A stretch of DNA of 5,492 nt from Nitrospirota bacterium (GCA_016212685.1 JACREW010000233.1:1-5492), one strand, 5' to 3'. Positions 1 to 5,194 are shown, counted from the stretch's first letter. Program-made: numbers and translations. Notes: generated from the letters alone by a model not told the origin.

Positions 1-172
1 CGGTCGGTTCCTTTGAAGAAGAAGCAGCCTTCTTTTCCTGAGCAAATACATCAGGCAAGAGGCAAAAGGCTATAGGCAAGAGGCAAAAAATAAGGATTGC
101 TATAAAAATAGATAATTCGCCTTTTCCTATCGCCCATAGCCTATTGTCTATCGCCTTCTTATTATTTTCCAT
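1..172 (-). CDS. Probable LptA/OstA-like periplasmic LPS transport protein, N-terminal part (runs off window)
   Basis: The ATG at 172-170 opens a frame that runs off the left edge after 57 codons. The protein starts MENNKKAIDN, then has a hydrophobic stretch at about residues 20-40 and a likely signal-peptidase site after VFA (residues 42-44), followed by a Lys/Ser-rich linker. This is a secreted or periplasmic protein with a fairly long n-region. Its start overlaps the lptC stop by 11 bp, and an AAGGCGG ribosome binding site lies 6 nt upstream, inside lptC, so translation is probably coupled. The gene directly after lptC is commonly lptA, whose product bridges LPS from LptC to the outer-membrane LptD. 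That name rests on position and the export signal alone, because the OstA domain would lie outside the window. Most of the signal peptide is encoded by 7-bp repeats (54-88 and 115-155). Confidence 0.6.
   Translation of the reverse strand, partial: MENNKKAIDNRLWAIGKGELSIFIAILIFCLLPIAFCLLPDVFAQEKKAASSSKEPT
54..88. repeat. Heptanucleotide tandem array, five units
   Basis: Five consecutive 7-bp units read on the plus strand as GGCAAGA, GGCAAAA, GGCTATA, GGCAAGA, GGCAAAA, so the first two units recur after the GGCTATA unit. In the minus-strand gene this gives a 21-bp coding period and a seven-residue protein repeat, CLLPIAF then CLLPDVF (residues 30-43), in the signal peptide core. Confidence 0.85.
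115..155. repeat. Second, degenerate heptanucleotide array in inverted orientation
   Basis: Plus-strand units TATCGCC (128-134), CATAGCC (135-141), TATTGTC (142-148) and TATCGCC (149-155) are preceded by a looser ATTCGCC (115-121) and a 6-bp TTTTCC. The family is that of the 54-88 array but on the opposite strand. The array encodes the charged n-region of the exported protein. Segment 132-142 can pair with 67-77. Confidence 0.7.
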
Positions 173-668
173 AAAAAACCGCCTTTACGTTTTTATTTAA
201 TATCGCTTTATCCGTTGTCGCCGTCATGGTATCGCCTACCGCGGAAAACCTCTTCCCGGTTATATGCACCTGCTCATCCGAGAGCAGCTCATTTCGCGAA
301 GAATCCCAAAAAAGGGTCGTCGCCGTTATATCATAATCCTTCGTGGATGCCTTTATGTTGTCCTCTATTTTCAAGCTTTTATTATCGACATCATAAAGAC
401 CGCTGTTGGATGTAAGAACAAGTTCCTTTTCCGGAAAAAATATCTTCATGCTATGGAGCTTTATGTCGTTGGCGGTCAGGAATACGGCCTTCTTAGCGTC
501 CAGCACCCATTTAATCACGCCTTCCTTCTTCTGGATTATGCGAACGTTATCCATATAGGAATTGTCTTCAAGGCGCAGCTTAATCTTCGCGTCCTTATCC
601 TGACTCAAATAAAATACAAGCACCGATAGAAGCATTAAAGCGGCCGCTGCAAACGATAGTTTTTTCAT
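162..668 (-). CDS. lptC: LptC, LPS export ABC transporter periplasmic protein
   Basis: 168 residues beginning MKKLSFAAA. The first 20 or so residues form an uncleaved-type signal anchor (two lysines, then a hydrophobic run ending VLVFYLSQ). The rest is beta-rich, with a GVIKWVLDAKKAVF segment and alternating polar and hydrophobic strands, as in the LptC beta-jellyroll. LptC is bitopic in the inner membrane. It accepts lipopolysaccharide from LptB2FG and hands it to LptA, which fits the exported gene overlapping its 3' end. An in-frame ATG 34 codons upstream is possible, but that extension would be translated from a non-coding-looking spacer and would span the promoter at 676-704. The start at 668 puts the signal anchor at the N-terminus. 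No Shine-Dalgarno sequence precedes it. The family assignment rests on anchor, length, fold-like pattern and context. Confidence 0.85.
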   Translation of the reverse strand: MKKLSFAAAALMLLSVLVFYLSQDKDAKIKLRLEDNSYMDNVRIIQKKEGVIKWVLDAKKAVFLTANDIKLHSMKIFFPEKELVLTSNSGLYDVDNKSLKIEDNIKASTKDYDITATTLFWDSSRNELLSDEQVHITGKRFSAVGDTMTATTDKAILNKNVKAVFYGK

Positions 669-675
669 ATTTAAA

Positions 676-704
676 ATTTTACCACATGGGGATAGTCTTG
701 TAAA
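676..704 (-). promoter_or_regulatory. Near-consensus sigma-70 promoter for lptC, leaderless geometry
   Basis: On the minus strand, the -35 box TTTACA (704-699) and the -10 box TAAAAT (681-676) are separated by exactly 17 bp, each differing from consensus at one base. The -10 is preceded by TGG, an extended -10 motif. Only 7 nt separate the -10 from the ATG at 668, so initiation would fall at or beside the start codon, giving a transcript with little or no 5' leader. Confidence 0.7.
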
Positions 705-749
705 GGCAAAATACGTGCCAACAGAAATGCGCTTCTTTCCGATTAAGCC

Positions 750-766
750 GTCCGCCTCCGGCGAAC
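750..766. other. Short GC-rich hairpin in the nfo-lptC spacer
   Basis: The minus-strand RNA can form a 7-bp stem (one G-U pair) closed by a GGA triloop: GUUCGCC GGA GGCGGAC. No U-tract follows, so it is a poor match to an intrinsic terminator for nfo. It may be a weak terminator or part of a dispersed repeat. Confidence 0.4.
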
Positions 767-787
767 CCATAAAATTTGCTTCAAGTC

Positions 788-804
788 AGCCCCAGCCTGC
801 CGAT
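788..804. repeat. 17-bp direct repeat, spacer copy
   Basis: An exact copy of 932-948, 144 bp away. This copy lies in the spacer just downstream of the nfo stop codon. On the minus strand it could be read as IGRLGL, the residues encoded by the other copy. Confidence 0.7.
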
Positions 805-816
805 TACGAATTAAGT

Positions 817-1668
817 CTAAAAAAAACTTCTTACGATTTTCAGATTTCTCGGATCGTCCTCTTCGCTCTTCTTAGGGGTTTCAAGTATGAAGGGAATATT
901 TCTAAAGGCATGATGATTGACGAATCGTTTAAGCCCCAGCCTGCCGATGCCTCCCTCTCCTATATGTTCATGCCTGTCGACATGAGAACCATGTCCTTTC
1001 TTTGAGTCATTGAGATGAATAAGCTTTACGCTTTCTGATCCTAAATAAGCCTCTATTTCTTTTACGAGATCCGATAATCCCTGTTTGTTCCTTAAATCGT
1101 ATCCAGCCGCAAAGGCATGGCAGGTATCAATGCATACCCCGCCGATTAAAGCGCTGTTTGTCCTGTCGGTTATCTCTGCAAGGTCTTTCATATGCGAGGA
1201 TATATCGCCTCTCTCTCCGGCAGTATTATCGAGCAGCAGTCTGGCATTCCACGTTTTTTCTTTTGAAATTATTTTGAGCGCATCGATTGCCTTTCTTCGG
1301 GCATTGTCTTCGCTATCCTGCGATGCGCTTCCTGTATGCAGCACCACATAATCGGCATCCAACGCATCTGCCAGATCAAGTTCATGAATTAAAAGGCATA
1401 TGGATTTATCGAGGATATCGGCATCGAAAGCAGCAAGATTTATGAGATAAGAGGCATGTATGAAAACCGGATCGATGTCATATGCCTCTCTCATCTCTTT
1501 AAACTGCGCGGTTTGTTCTTTAGGAACCTTGTCCACAAACCACTGCCTTGGATTGTGCGAAAATATCTGGACGGTATTACAGCCCAATTCCCCCGCCCGT
1601 TCAAGAGATAAATGAACCCCGCCTGCTATTGATGTGTGAACGCCGAGCCTTCTACTCAAATCCGACAT
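817..1668 (-). CDS. nfo: Deoxyribonuclease IV (endonuclease IV, AP endonuclease)
   Basis: 283 residues, a normal length for Nfo (E. coli 285). The enzyme is a trinuclear-zinc TIM barrel that cuts the backbone 5' to abasic sites in base-excision repair. Family blocks appear in order: GVHTSIAGG (9-17), QIFSHNPRQW (34-43), VLHTGS (109-114), NTAGERG (148-154), GVCIDTCHAFAAGYD (177-191), KLIHLND (215-221), HVDRHEHIGEG (229-239) and ILETP (261-265). Ligands line up with E. coli at a constant offset of two: H71, H111, D181, H184, H218, D231, H233, E263. The exception is position 147, Asp where E. coli has the zinc-bridging Glu145. The ATG at 1668 gives the usual N-terminus; an AGGAAA lies about 16 nt upstream, too far for a normal ribosome binding site. 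It sits between brnA and lptC and may be read from upstream transcription. Confidence 0.96.
   Translation of the reverse strand: MSDLSRRLGVHTSIAGGVHLSLERAGELGCNTVQIFSHNPRQWFVDKVPKEQTAQFKEMREAYDIDPVFIHASYLINLAAFDADILDKSICLLIHELDLADALDADYVVLHTGSASQDSEDNARRKAIDALKIISKEKTWNARLLLDNTAGERGDISSHMKDLAEITDRTNSALIGGVCIDTCHAFAAGYDLRNKQGLSDLVKEIEAYLGSESVKLIHLNDSKKGHGSHVDRHEHIGEGGIGRLGLKRFVNHHAFRNIPFILETPKKSEEDDPRNLKIVRSFF
932..948. repeat. 17-bp direct repeat, copy inside nfo
   Basis: Identical to 788-804. Here it lies in the nfo coding sequence at the GGIGRLGLKR segment (residues about 239-248), just after the zinc-ligand block. Confidence 0.7.
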
Positions 1669-1707
1669 ATGCTAATATACAATATTTCCTAACGAAACAC
1701 TCCAGAG

Positions 1708-1776
1708 GACGGGCAACAGCCCGCCGCTGAGCTCATGGCATCCCTTTCACAAACTCCATGCCGGTTGAGTTGCGGC
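1708..1776. repeat. Nested inverted repeats in the brnA-nfo spacer
   Basis: Three stem tiers fit one long hairpin on either strand: GCCGC (1723-1727) with GCGGC (1772-1776), CTCA (1732-1735) with TGAG (1766-1769), and GGCAT (1737-1741) with ATGCC (1758-1762), around a 16-nt loop. An adjacent, competing hairpin pairs CGGGC (1710-1714) with GCCCG (1719-1723) over an AACA loop. TGAGCTCA (1728-1735) is itself a perfect palindrome. No U-run follows in the direction of brnA transcription, so it is not a classical terminator. The whole gene-free spacer is 1669-1819. Confidence 0.55.
1739..1759. repeat. 21-bp imperfect direct repeat, copy downstream of brnA
   Basis: Matches 2402-2422 at 19 of 21 positions. 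Read on the minus strand it spells MEFVKGM against IEFVKGM at the end of the DHH-CBS-nucleotidyltransferase gene, with both differences at third codon positions. It forms much of the loop of the inverted repeat at 1723-1776. Confidence 0.6.
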
Positions 1777-1819
1777 TTACTGCCAAATAAATTTCGATAA
1801 AGAACGGGGAAGGGCTGAG

Positions 1820-2098
1820 CTACCGCGAATGCGCTTTCATATATTCCTTTAATGCGGTTTCGATCTTGGTTTGCCATCCGCGTCCGGTCGAACGAAAAAA
1901 TTCTATAACATCGCGCTGGAGGCGAAGAGTTGTTTGCACTTTTGTCGGCGCTTTTTGTGGTCCGCGCACCTTCAGGCGGCCTTCTTTGTATGCCTTAACG
2001 ATCTCCGGCACAACCTCAGAAGCCGGGCGCATACGCTTAAAGTCTTCTTTTGTGAGTTCTCTGACCTCTCCGTTTTTATCAATCAGCGATTTCTTCAT
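1820..2098 (-). CDS. brnA: BrnA-family antitoxin
   Basis: 92 residues, small and charged. The C-terminal half (about 52-88) has ribbon-helix-helix features: a strand KVQTTLRL, a helix RDVIEFFRST, a tight turn GRGW, and a second helix QTKIETALKEYM. The KVQTTLRL...RDVIEFFRSTGRGWQ signature is typical of BrnA. It should bind and neutralise the BrnT RNase and, as a DNA-binding dimer, repress its own operon, probably at the palindrome 2355-2374. Its ATG lies inside brnT (20-bp overlap), with a GAGAGGTG ribosome binding site about 7 nt upstream in the toxin gene, so its translation is probably coupled to the toxin. The frame stays open for 28 codons past the TAG, but the family's normal end coincides with the TAG. 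Confidence 0.9.
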   Translation of the reverse strand: MKKSLIDKNGEVRELTKEDFKRMRPASEVVPEIVKAYKEGRLKVRGPQKAPTKVQTTLRLQRDVIEFFRSTGRGWQTKIETALKEYMKAHSR

Positions 2099-2351
2099 AA
2101 TTTTTCACCTCTCTTTTGTTCGCTTTCCTCAGCGAGATTATACGAATTACGCCGGAGCGCATGGTAAATGCCATCACATGCAAACGTCCTTCTATAAGTC
2201 CTGTTGCGACAAAGCGCTGTTCTGTATATTCGCGCCGTTCATCTATAATAATCTTTGCGGTTTGCCATTGAAACTTTTCAGCATCGGCAAAATCAACTCC
2301 GCGTGTCAGAAGGGTCTTTATCCGCTTAGCCTCGTCCCACTCATACAGCAT
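2079..2351 (-). CDS. brnT: BrnT-family ribonuclease toxin
   Basis: 90 residues, the usual size of BrnT, a RelE-fold RNase that halts translation when free of BrnA. Signature segments: YEWDEAKRIKTLLTRGVDF near the N-terminus (3-21), EQRFVATGLIEGRLHVMAFT in the middle, and the strongly conserved RIISLRKANKREVKNYE at the C-terminus (70-86). No motif is missing and the frame is intact, so the toxin is probably functional. It precedes its antitoxin, the usual brnTA order although the reverse of most type II pairs. No Shine-Dalgarno sequence precedes the ATG; the -10 box ends 6 nt upstream, so the mRNA may be leaderless. The pair lies between the 3' end of the DHH-CBS-nucleotidyltransferase gene and nfo, with a 44-bp spacer upstream that carries its own promoter. 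Confidence 0.93.
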   Translation of the reverse strand: MLYEWDEAKRIKTLLTRGVDFADAEKFQWQTAKIIIDERREYTEQRFVATGLIEGRLHVMAFTMRSGVIRIISLRKANKREVKNYEEIAD

Positions 2352-2354
2352 GGT

Positions 2355-2374
2355 TTAATTGTAACTACAATTAA
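2355..2374. promoter_or_regulatory. Probable BrnA operator, perfect palindrome over the -10 box
   Basis: TTAATTGTA and its exact reverse complement TACAATTAA are separated by 2 bp. The palindrome covers the -10 box and 11 bp of the -35/-10 spacer, so a dimeric ribbon-helix-helix protein bound here would block RNA polymerase. BrnA autorepression is known for this family; the site itself is inferred from the sequence. Confidence 0.7.
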
Positions 2375-2386
2375 GCATATAGTCAA
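2358..2386 (-). promoter_or_regulatory. brnTA promoter
   Basis: The minus strand has -35 TTGACT (2386-2381), a 17-bp spacer and -10 TACAAT (2363-2358), one mismatch to consensus in each box. The -10 ends 6 nt before the brnT ATG, which places the start of transcription at about the first codon. Confidence 0.8.
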
Positions 2387-2395
2387 GGCTCAAAA

Positions 2396-5014
2396 TTACC
2401 TCATCCCCTTCACAAACTCTATCTCTTCCTCTTTTGTCTGAAGCCTTTTCATCAATTTCTCATCGAGGATCTTTTTCAATATCTTTGAATATTCCGGCCC
2501 CGGAGGCATGCCGAGCTTTTTCAGATCGCTTCCCTTAAGCAGCGGCTTTACATTTCTCAATTCGAGAAGGAAGTGGGATATGGCCTTTTTCTTTTCATTG
2601 TCCTGCGTCAGCGCCATGCCGAATAGCAAAGACTCTATGTCATGCCCGATTAACAAATGATATGTCTCTACAAGGCTTCCGGGCTTAAGATACCTCAATA
2701 TTTCATGGGCTGCCTGAAATCCATTCAATATCCTGTCTTTCAACCGTGAGGTGACCGAGAGCCTTTTCAAGGCGAATTCCCTCTCCTCTTTGTCGAGTTT
2801 ATACAAAAGGGCCATGATATAGAGCATGCCCTTGTCGCACTTTTCCTTTAAGAAGAGCAGTTCGAACCACGTAATGGTATCGTGAGCCGACTGAAGAAGC
2901 GCTTCGAGTTCGGGAGTAAAAGAGAGCTTGGGATTTATGACCTTCAAAAGGTCGTAATCGCCGAGCCGCTTCAGGGTCTTAATGGGATTAGTTTCGCTGA
3001 ATGTCAGCATAAGTTCGTCGTAAAGCCTCGTCCCGGAAAGCTTCTCGAAGATATTCATCCTGATAGCGGATTTGATAAGGTTTTCGGTATGCTTTGTGAG
3101 CTTAAAGCCGAAACGCTCCGCGAACCTTATCGCCCTGAAGGCCCTTGTAGGGTCTTCGATAAAGCTGAGGTTGTGAAGCACCCTGACAACCTTATCCTTT
3201 AAATCCCGCTGCGCTCCGAAAAAATCTATGAGCAGGCCGAAGTCCTTTTTGTTCAGCTTGACCGCGAGGGTGTTTATGGTGAAATCGCGGCGGTAGAGGT
3301 CTTTCTTTATGGACGATGTCTCGACCGTCGGCAGCACGGCTGGAGACTCGTAATATTCCGTCCTCGCGGTTGCAATATCAATCCTCGATCCCCCGGCAGT
3401 CAAATGAGCGGTGCCGAATCTGTGATGCGCCGTCACCTTTGAGCCTATGCTCTCCCCCAGCTTATTCGCGAATGCGATGCCGTCTCCTTCCACGACAATA
3501 TCTATGTCGAGGTTTTCCTCGCCCCTCATTATATCCCTCACACAGCCGCCGACAAGGTACGCGCCGATCTTCAACTCGTCGGCGGCCTCCCCTGCCATTT
3601 TCAGAAATTCATGCAAATAAGACAGCAGCCTCTCTTTTAACACGCTTGCGACATTCTTGCCGAATACTCCCGCCGATCCTGTCGAATATTCTCCGGTCAG
3701 GGTTTCCTTTGGAAACACCCTGCTCTTTTTCAGAAAATCCTCGTAAATCGCCCTCAATATGTCTGTCCTTGTAATGGCCCCGATTATCCTATCGCCTTTC
3801 AAGACAGGGATAAACCGCTGATTCTTTTCTATGACAAACCTCTCCACTTCCGATACGGGCGTGTCCGAGGACACGGTGACCGCGTCGGTGGTAGCGAAAT
3901 CGATGCATCCGGATTTTCCGAAACCGTGAAAAAGCGCCTTTTCAACAACCTCCCTCGTCAGGATGCCCGTATACTTGTCTTTTTTTACAACCGGAAGCAC
4001 GTTCACGCCGTATCTCGTCATCATATCCTCTGCCTCTTTTATCTCGCTCTTCCATTGCACGACAATAACAGGCGCCGTCATTACATCCCTTGCCGATTTC
4101 ATAGGCCGCACATGTTTTTTCAGTGATTCGACAAGCCTTTCCTCTACTATCTCAAAGGGCATATCCTTTATCGTGGCGGATGCCGCCGTCGGATGCCCTC
4201 CGCCTTCAAACTCGGACAAGACCTGAGACACATCAAGCTCCGGGGCCTTGCTCCTCGCTACCATCAATATCTTATCCGCCATGCCGATCAAAAGCACGAT
4301 CGCATCCGTGTCCTCCATATCCATGATCTTATGCGCTAAATGCGCCACGTCGCTGAACCCTTCGATCCTGCCTTTTGCTATCTTTATCCTAACTCCTTGC
4401 ACGACTACCTCTTTGAGCGACTGAACAAGCTCGTTGAGAAGCACGAACTCCTCCCTGCTCATTTCTATCCTCAAAAAATTGGATACTATGTTGAGATTGG
4501 CTCCCCTCTTCAGCAGATACGATACAGCCGTCAAATCCCTTGGGGTTGTGGACGTGTACGTCAGCGAACCGGTCTCTTCGTATATGCCTAAGCAAAGGAC
4601 GGTAGCCTCCATAGGAGTTAAGGGTATCTTCTTTTTTTGTATTATCTCGGCAAACATTGTGGAGACCGCACCCACATGCTCTATGACCTCCAACTCTCCC
4701 CTTATGTCGGACTCGCTGATGGGGTGGTGGTCGTAGATATGTATCTTTACATCCTTTCTTGAAAGGAGTTCCTTGAAGTTCCCTATCCTGTCAGGGTGCT
4801 TTGTATCAACCAGTATCAGCCTTTTAACCTGCTTCAACTGGATGTCCTTAGACTTTTTTATCTCGACAGGCTGGAACGCGTCGAAGAAATCCCGCACCCT
4901 CTTTTCCATCGAGCCCGGAAATACTATCACCGCGTCCGGATACAGCTTCTTTGCCGCGATCACGGATGCGAGGGCGTCGAAATCGGCGTTTATATGGGAT
5001 GTGATTATGTCCAT
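2396..5014 (-). CDS. DHH/CBS/class II tRNA nucleotidyltransferase (A-adding or CCA-adding) fusion protein
   Basis: 872 residues in four modules. A DHH phosphoesterase (about 1-180) has SHINADFDALAS (6-17), LVD (68-70), YDHHP (94-98) and GIYEETGS (143-150). DHHA1 follows with GGGHPTAAS (271-279). Two CBS domains (about 305-362 and 370-426) suggest nucleotide sensing. A nucleotidyltransferase head has YLVGGCVRD (486-494), the metal pair D503/D505, RRDFTINTLAV (575-585) and EDPTRAFRAIRFAERFGF (620-637), followed by a helical RNA-binding body to the end. This architecture is known in Aquificae and Geobacter-type bacteria, where such enzymes add the terminal A (or CCA) to tRNA 3' ends; the exact specificity cannot be read here. 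Motif IV has Glu147 where Asp is usual. An AAGGAAG ribosome binding site lies 8 nt upstream, inside the preceding small gene, whose stop codon abuts this ATG. Confidence 0.93.
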   Translation of the reverse strand: MDIITSHINADFDALASVIAAKKLYPDAVIVFPGSMEKRVRDFFDAFQPVEIKKSKDIQLKQVKRLILVDTKHPDRIGNFKELLSRKDVKIHIYDHHPISESDIRGELEVIEHVGAVSTMFAEIIQKKKIPLTPMEATVLCLGIYEETGSLTYTSTTPRDLTAVSYLLKRGANLNIVSNFLRIEMSREEFVLLNELVQSLKEVVVQGVRIKIAKGRIEGFSDVAHLAHKIMDMEDTDAIVLLIGMADKILMVARSKAPELDVSQVLSEFEGGGHPTAASATIKDMPFEIVEERLVESLKKHVRPMKSARDVMTAPVIVVQWKSEIKEAEDMMTRYGVNVLPVVKKDKYTGILTREVVEKALFHGFGKSGCIDFATTDAVTVSSDTPVSEVERFVIEKNQRFIPVLKGDRIIGAITRTDILRAIYEDFLKKSRVFPKETLTGEYSTGSAGVFGKNVASVLKERLLSYLHEFLKMAGEAADELKIGAYLVGGCVRDIMRGEENLDIDIVVEGDGIAFANKLGESIGSKVTAHHRFGTAHLTAGGSRIDIATARTEYYESPAVLPTVETSSIKKDLYRRDFTINTLAVKLNKKDFGLLIDFFGAQRDLKDKVVRVLHNLSFIEDPTRAFRAIRFAERFGFKLTKHTENLIKSAIRMNIFEKLSGTRLYDELMLTFSETNPIKTLKRLGDYDLLKVINPKLSFTPELEALLQSAHDTITWFELLFLKEKCDKGMLYIMALLYKLDKEEREFALKRLSVTSRLKDRILNGFQAAHEILRYLKPGSLVETYHLLIGHDIESLLFGMALTQDNEKKKAISHFLLELRNVKPLLKGSDLKKLGMPPGPEYSKILKKILDEKLMKRLQTKEEEIEFVKGMR
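2402..2422. repeat. 21-bp imperfect direct repeat, copy at the 3' end of the nucleotidyltransferase gene
   Basis: The partner of 1739-1759 (19 of 21 identical). It encodes the last residues IEFVKGM before the terminal Arg and stop. With its partner it brackets the brnTA pair and its promoter. Confidence 0.6.
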
Positions 5015-5164
5015 TTACAACACTTCCTTTATAGAATTAACCGGCGAATAAAAACCATAAGACGCCATTGCCTTTAAAATATTATCCGCTTCTTTATAAG
5101 CAATCAAGCTGTTTTTTACAGCCTGTTTGAATTCATTGTATTGCAACGTTAGACGTTCTCTCAT
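5015..5164 (-). CDS. Small protein of unknown function, 49 residues
   Basis: The ATG at 5164-5162 has an AAGGA ribosome binding site 6 nt upstream. The frame ends in a TAA directly followed by the ATG of the DHH-CBS-nucleotidyltransferase gene, with no gap, which points to translational coupling. The product begins MRERLTLQYN and looks largely helical (residues about 7-34, rich in Lys, Ala, Leu and Glu), with a C-terminal SYGFYSPVNS segment; no signal peptide or membrane span. I do not recognise the family. It could be a real small protein, the intact end of a decayed two-gene module with the truncated frame upstream, or a leader peptide controlling the large gene. The ribosome binding site, plausible composition and exact junction argue that it is translated. 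Confidence 0.6.
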   Translation of the reverse strand: MRERLTLQYNEFKQAVKNSLIAYKEADNILKAMASYGFYSPVNSIKEVL

Positions 5165-5194
5165 CTTTCGTCCTTATTCAATTTGCCGCAAACG

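Noticed and set aside
54..155. CRISPR array
   Set aside because: Units are 7 bp with no spacers, in two orientations, and lie inside a coding frame.
669..770. 34-codon N-terminal extension of lptC starting at an ATG at 770
   Set aside because: It would place a polar, Gly/Arg-rich stretch before the signal anchor, spans a strong promoter, and reads through a spacer containing repeat-like DNA. The start at 668 gives a normal LptC N-terminus.
748..770. Intrinsic terminator for nfo
   Set aside because: A hairpin exists, but no U-tract follows on the minus strand.
1674..1702. A third leaderless promoter, for nfo, using TATATT 5 nt before its ATG
   Set aside because: The -10 is fair, but no acceptable -35 is found at 16-18 bp and there is no extended -10. 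AT-rich DNA could give this by chance.
1733..1819. 28-codon in-frame continuation of brnA after its TAG (possible readthrough or truncated fusion)
   Set aside because: BrnA proteins normally end at about this point, and nothing indicates stop-codon recoding. Kept only as context for the direct-repeat finding.
1689..1877. 62-codon minus-strand open frame overlapping the end of brnA
   Set aside because: It overlaps a confident gene in another frame, reads through the inverted repeats, and its Cys/Ser/Gly-rich end looks like translated repeat DNA.
1866..2441. Long plus-strand open frame across brnA and brnT
   Set aside because: It is antisense to two well-recognised genes, has a low-complexity composition, and has no family resemblance.
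3316..3774. 152-codon plus-strand open frame rich in Arg, Ser and Pro
   Set aside because: A shadow of the nucleotidyltransferase/CBS coding sequence on the opposite strand.
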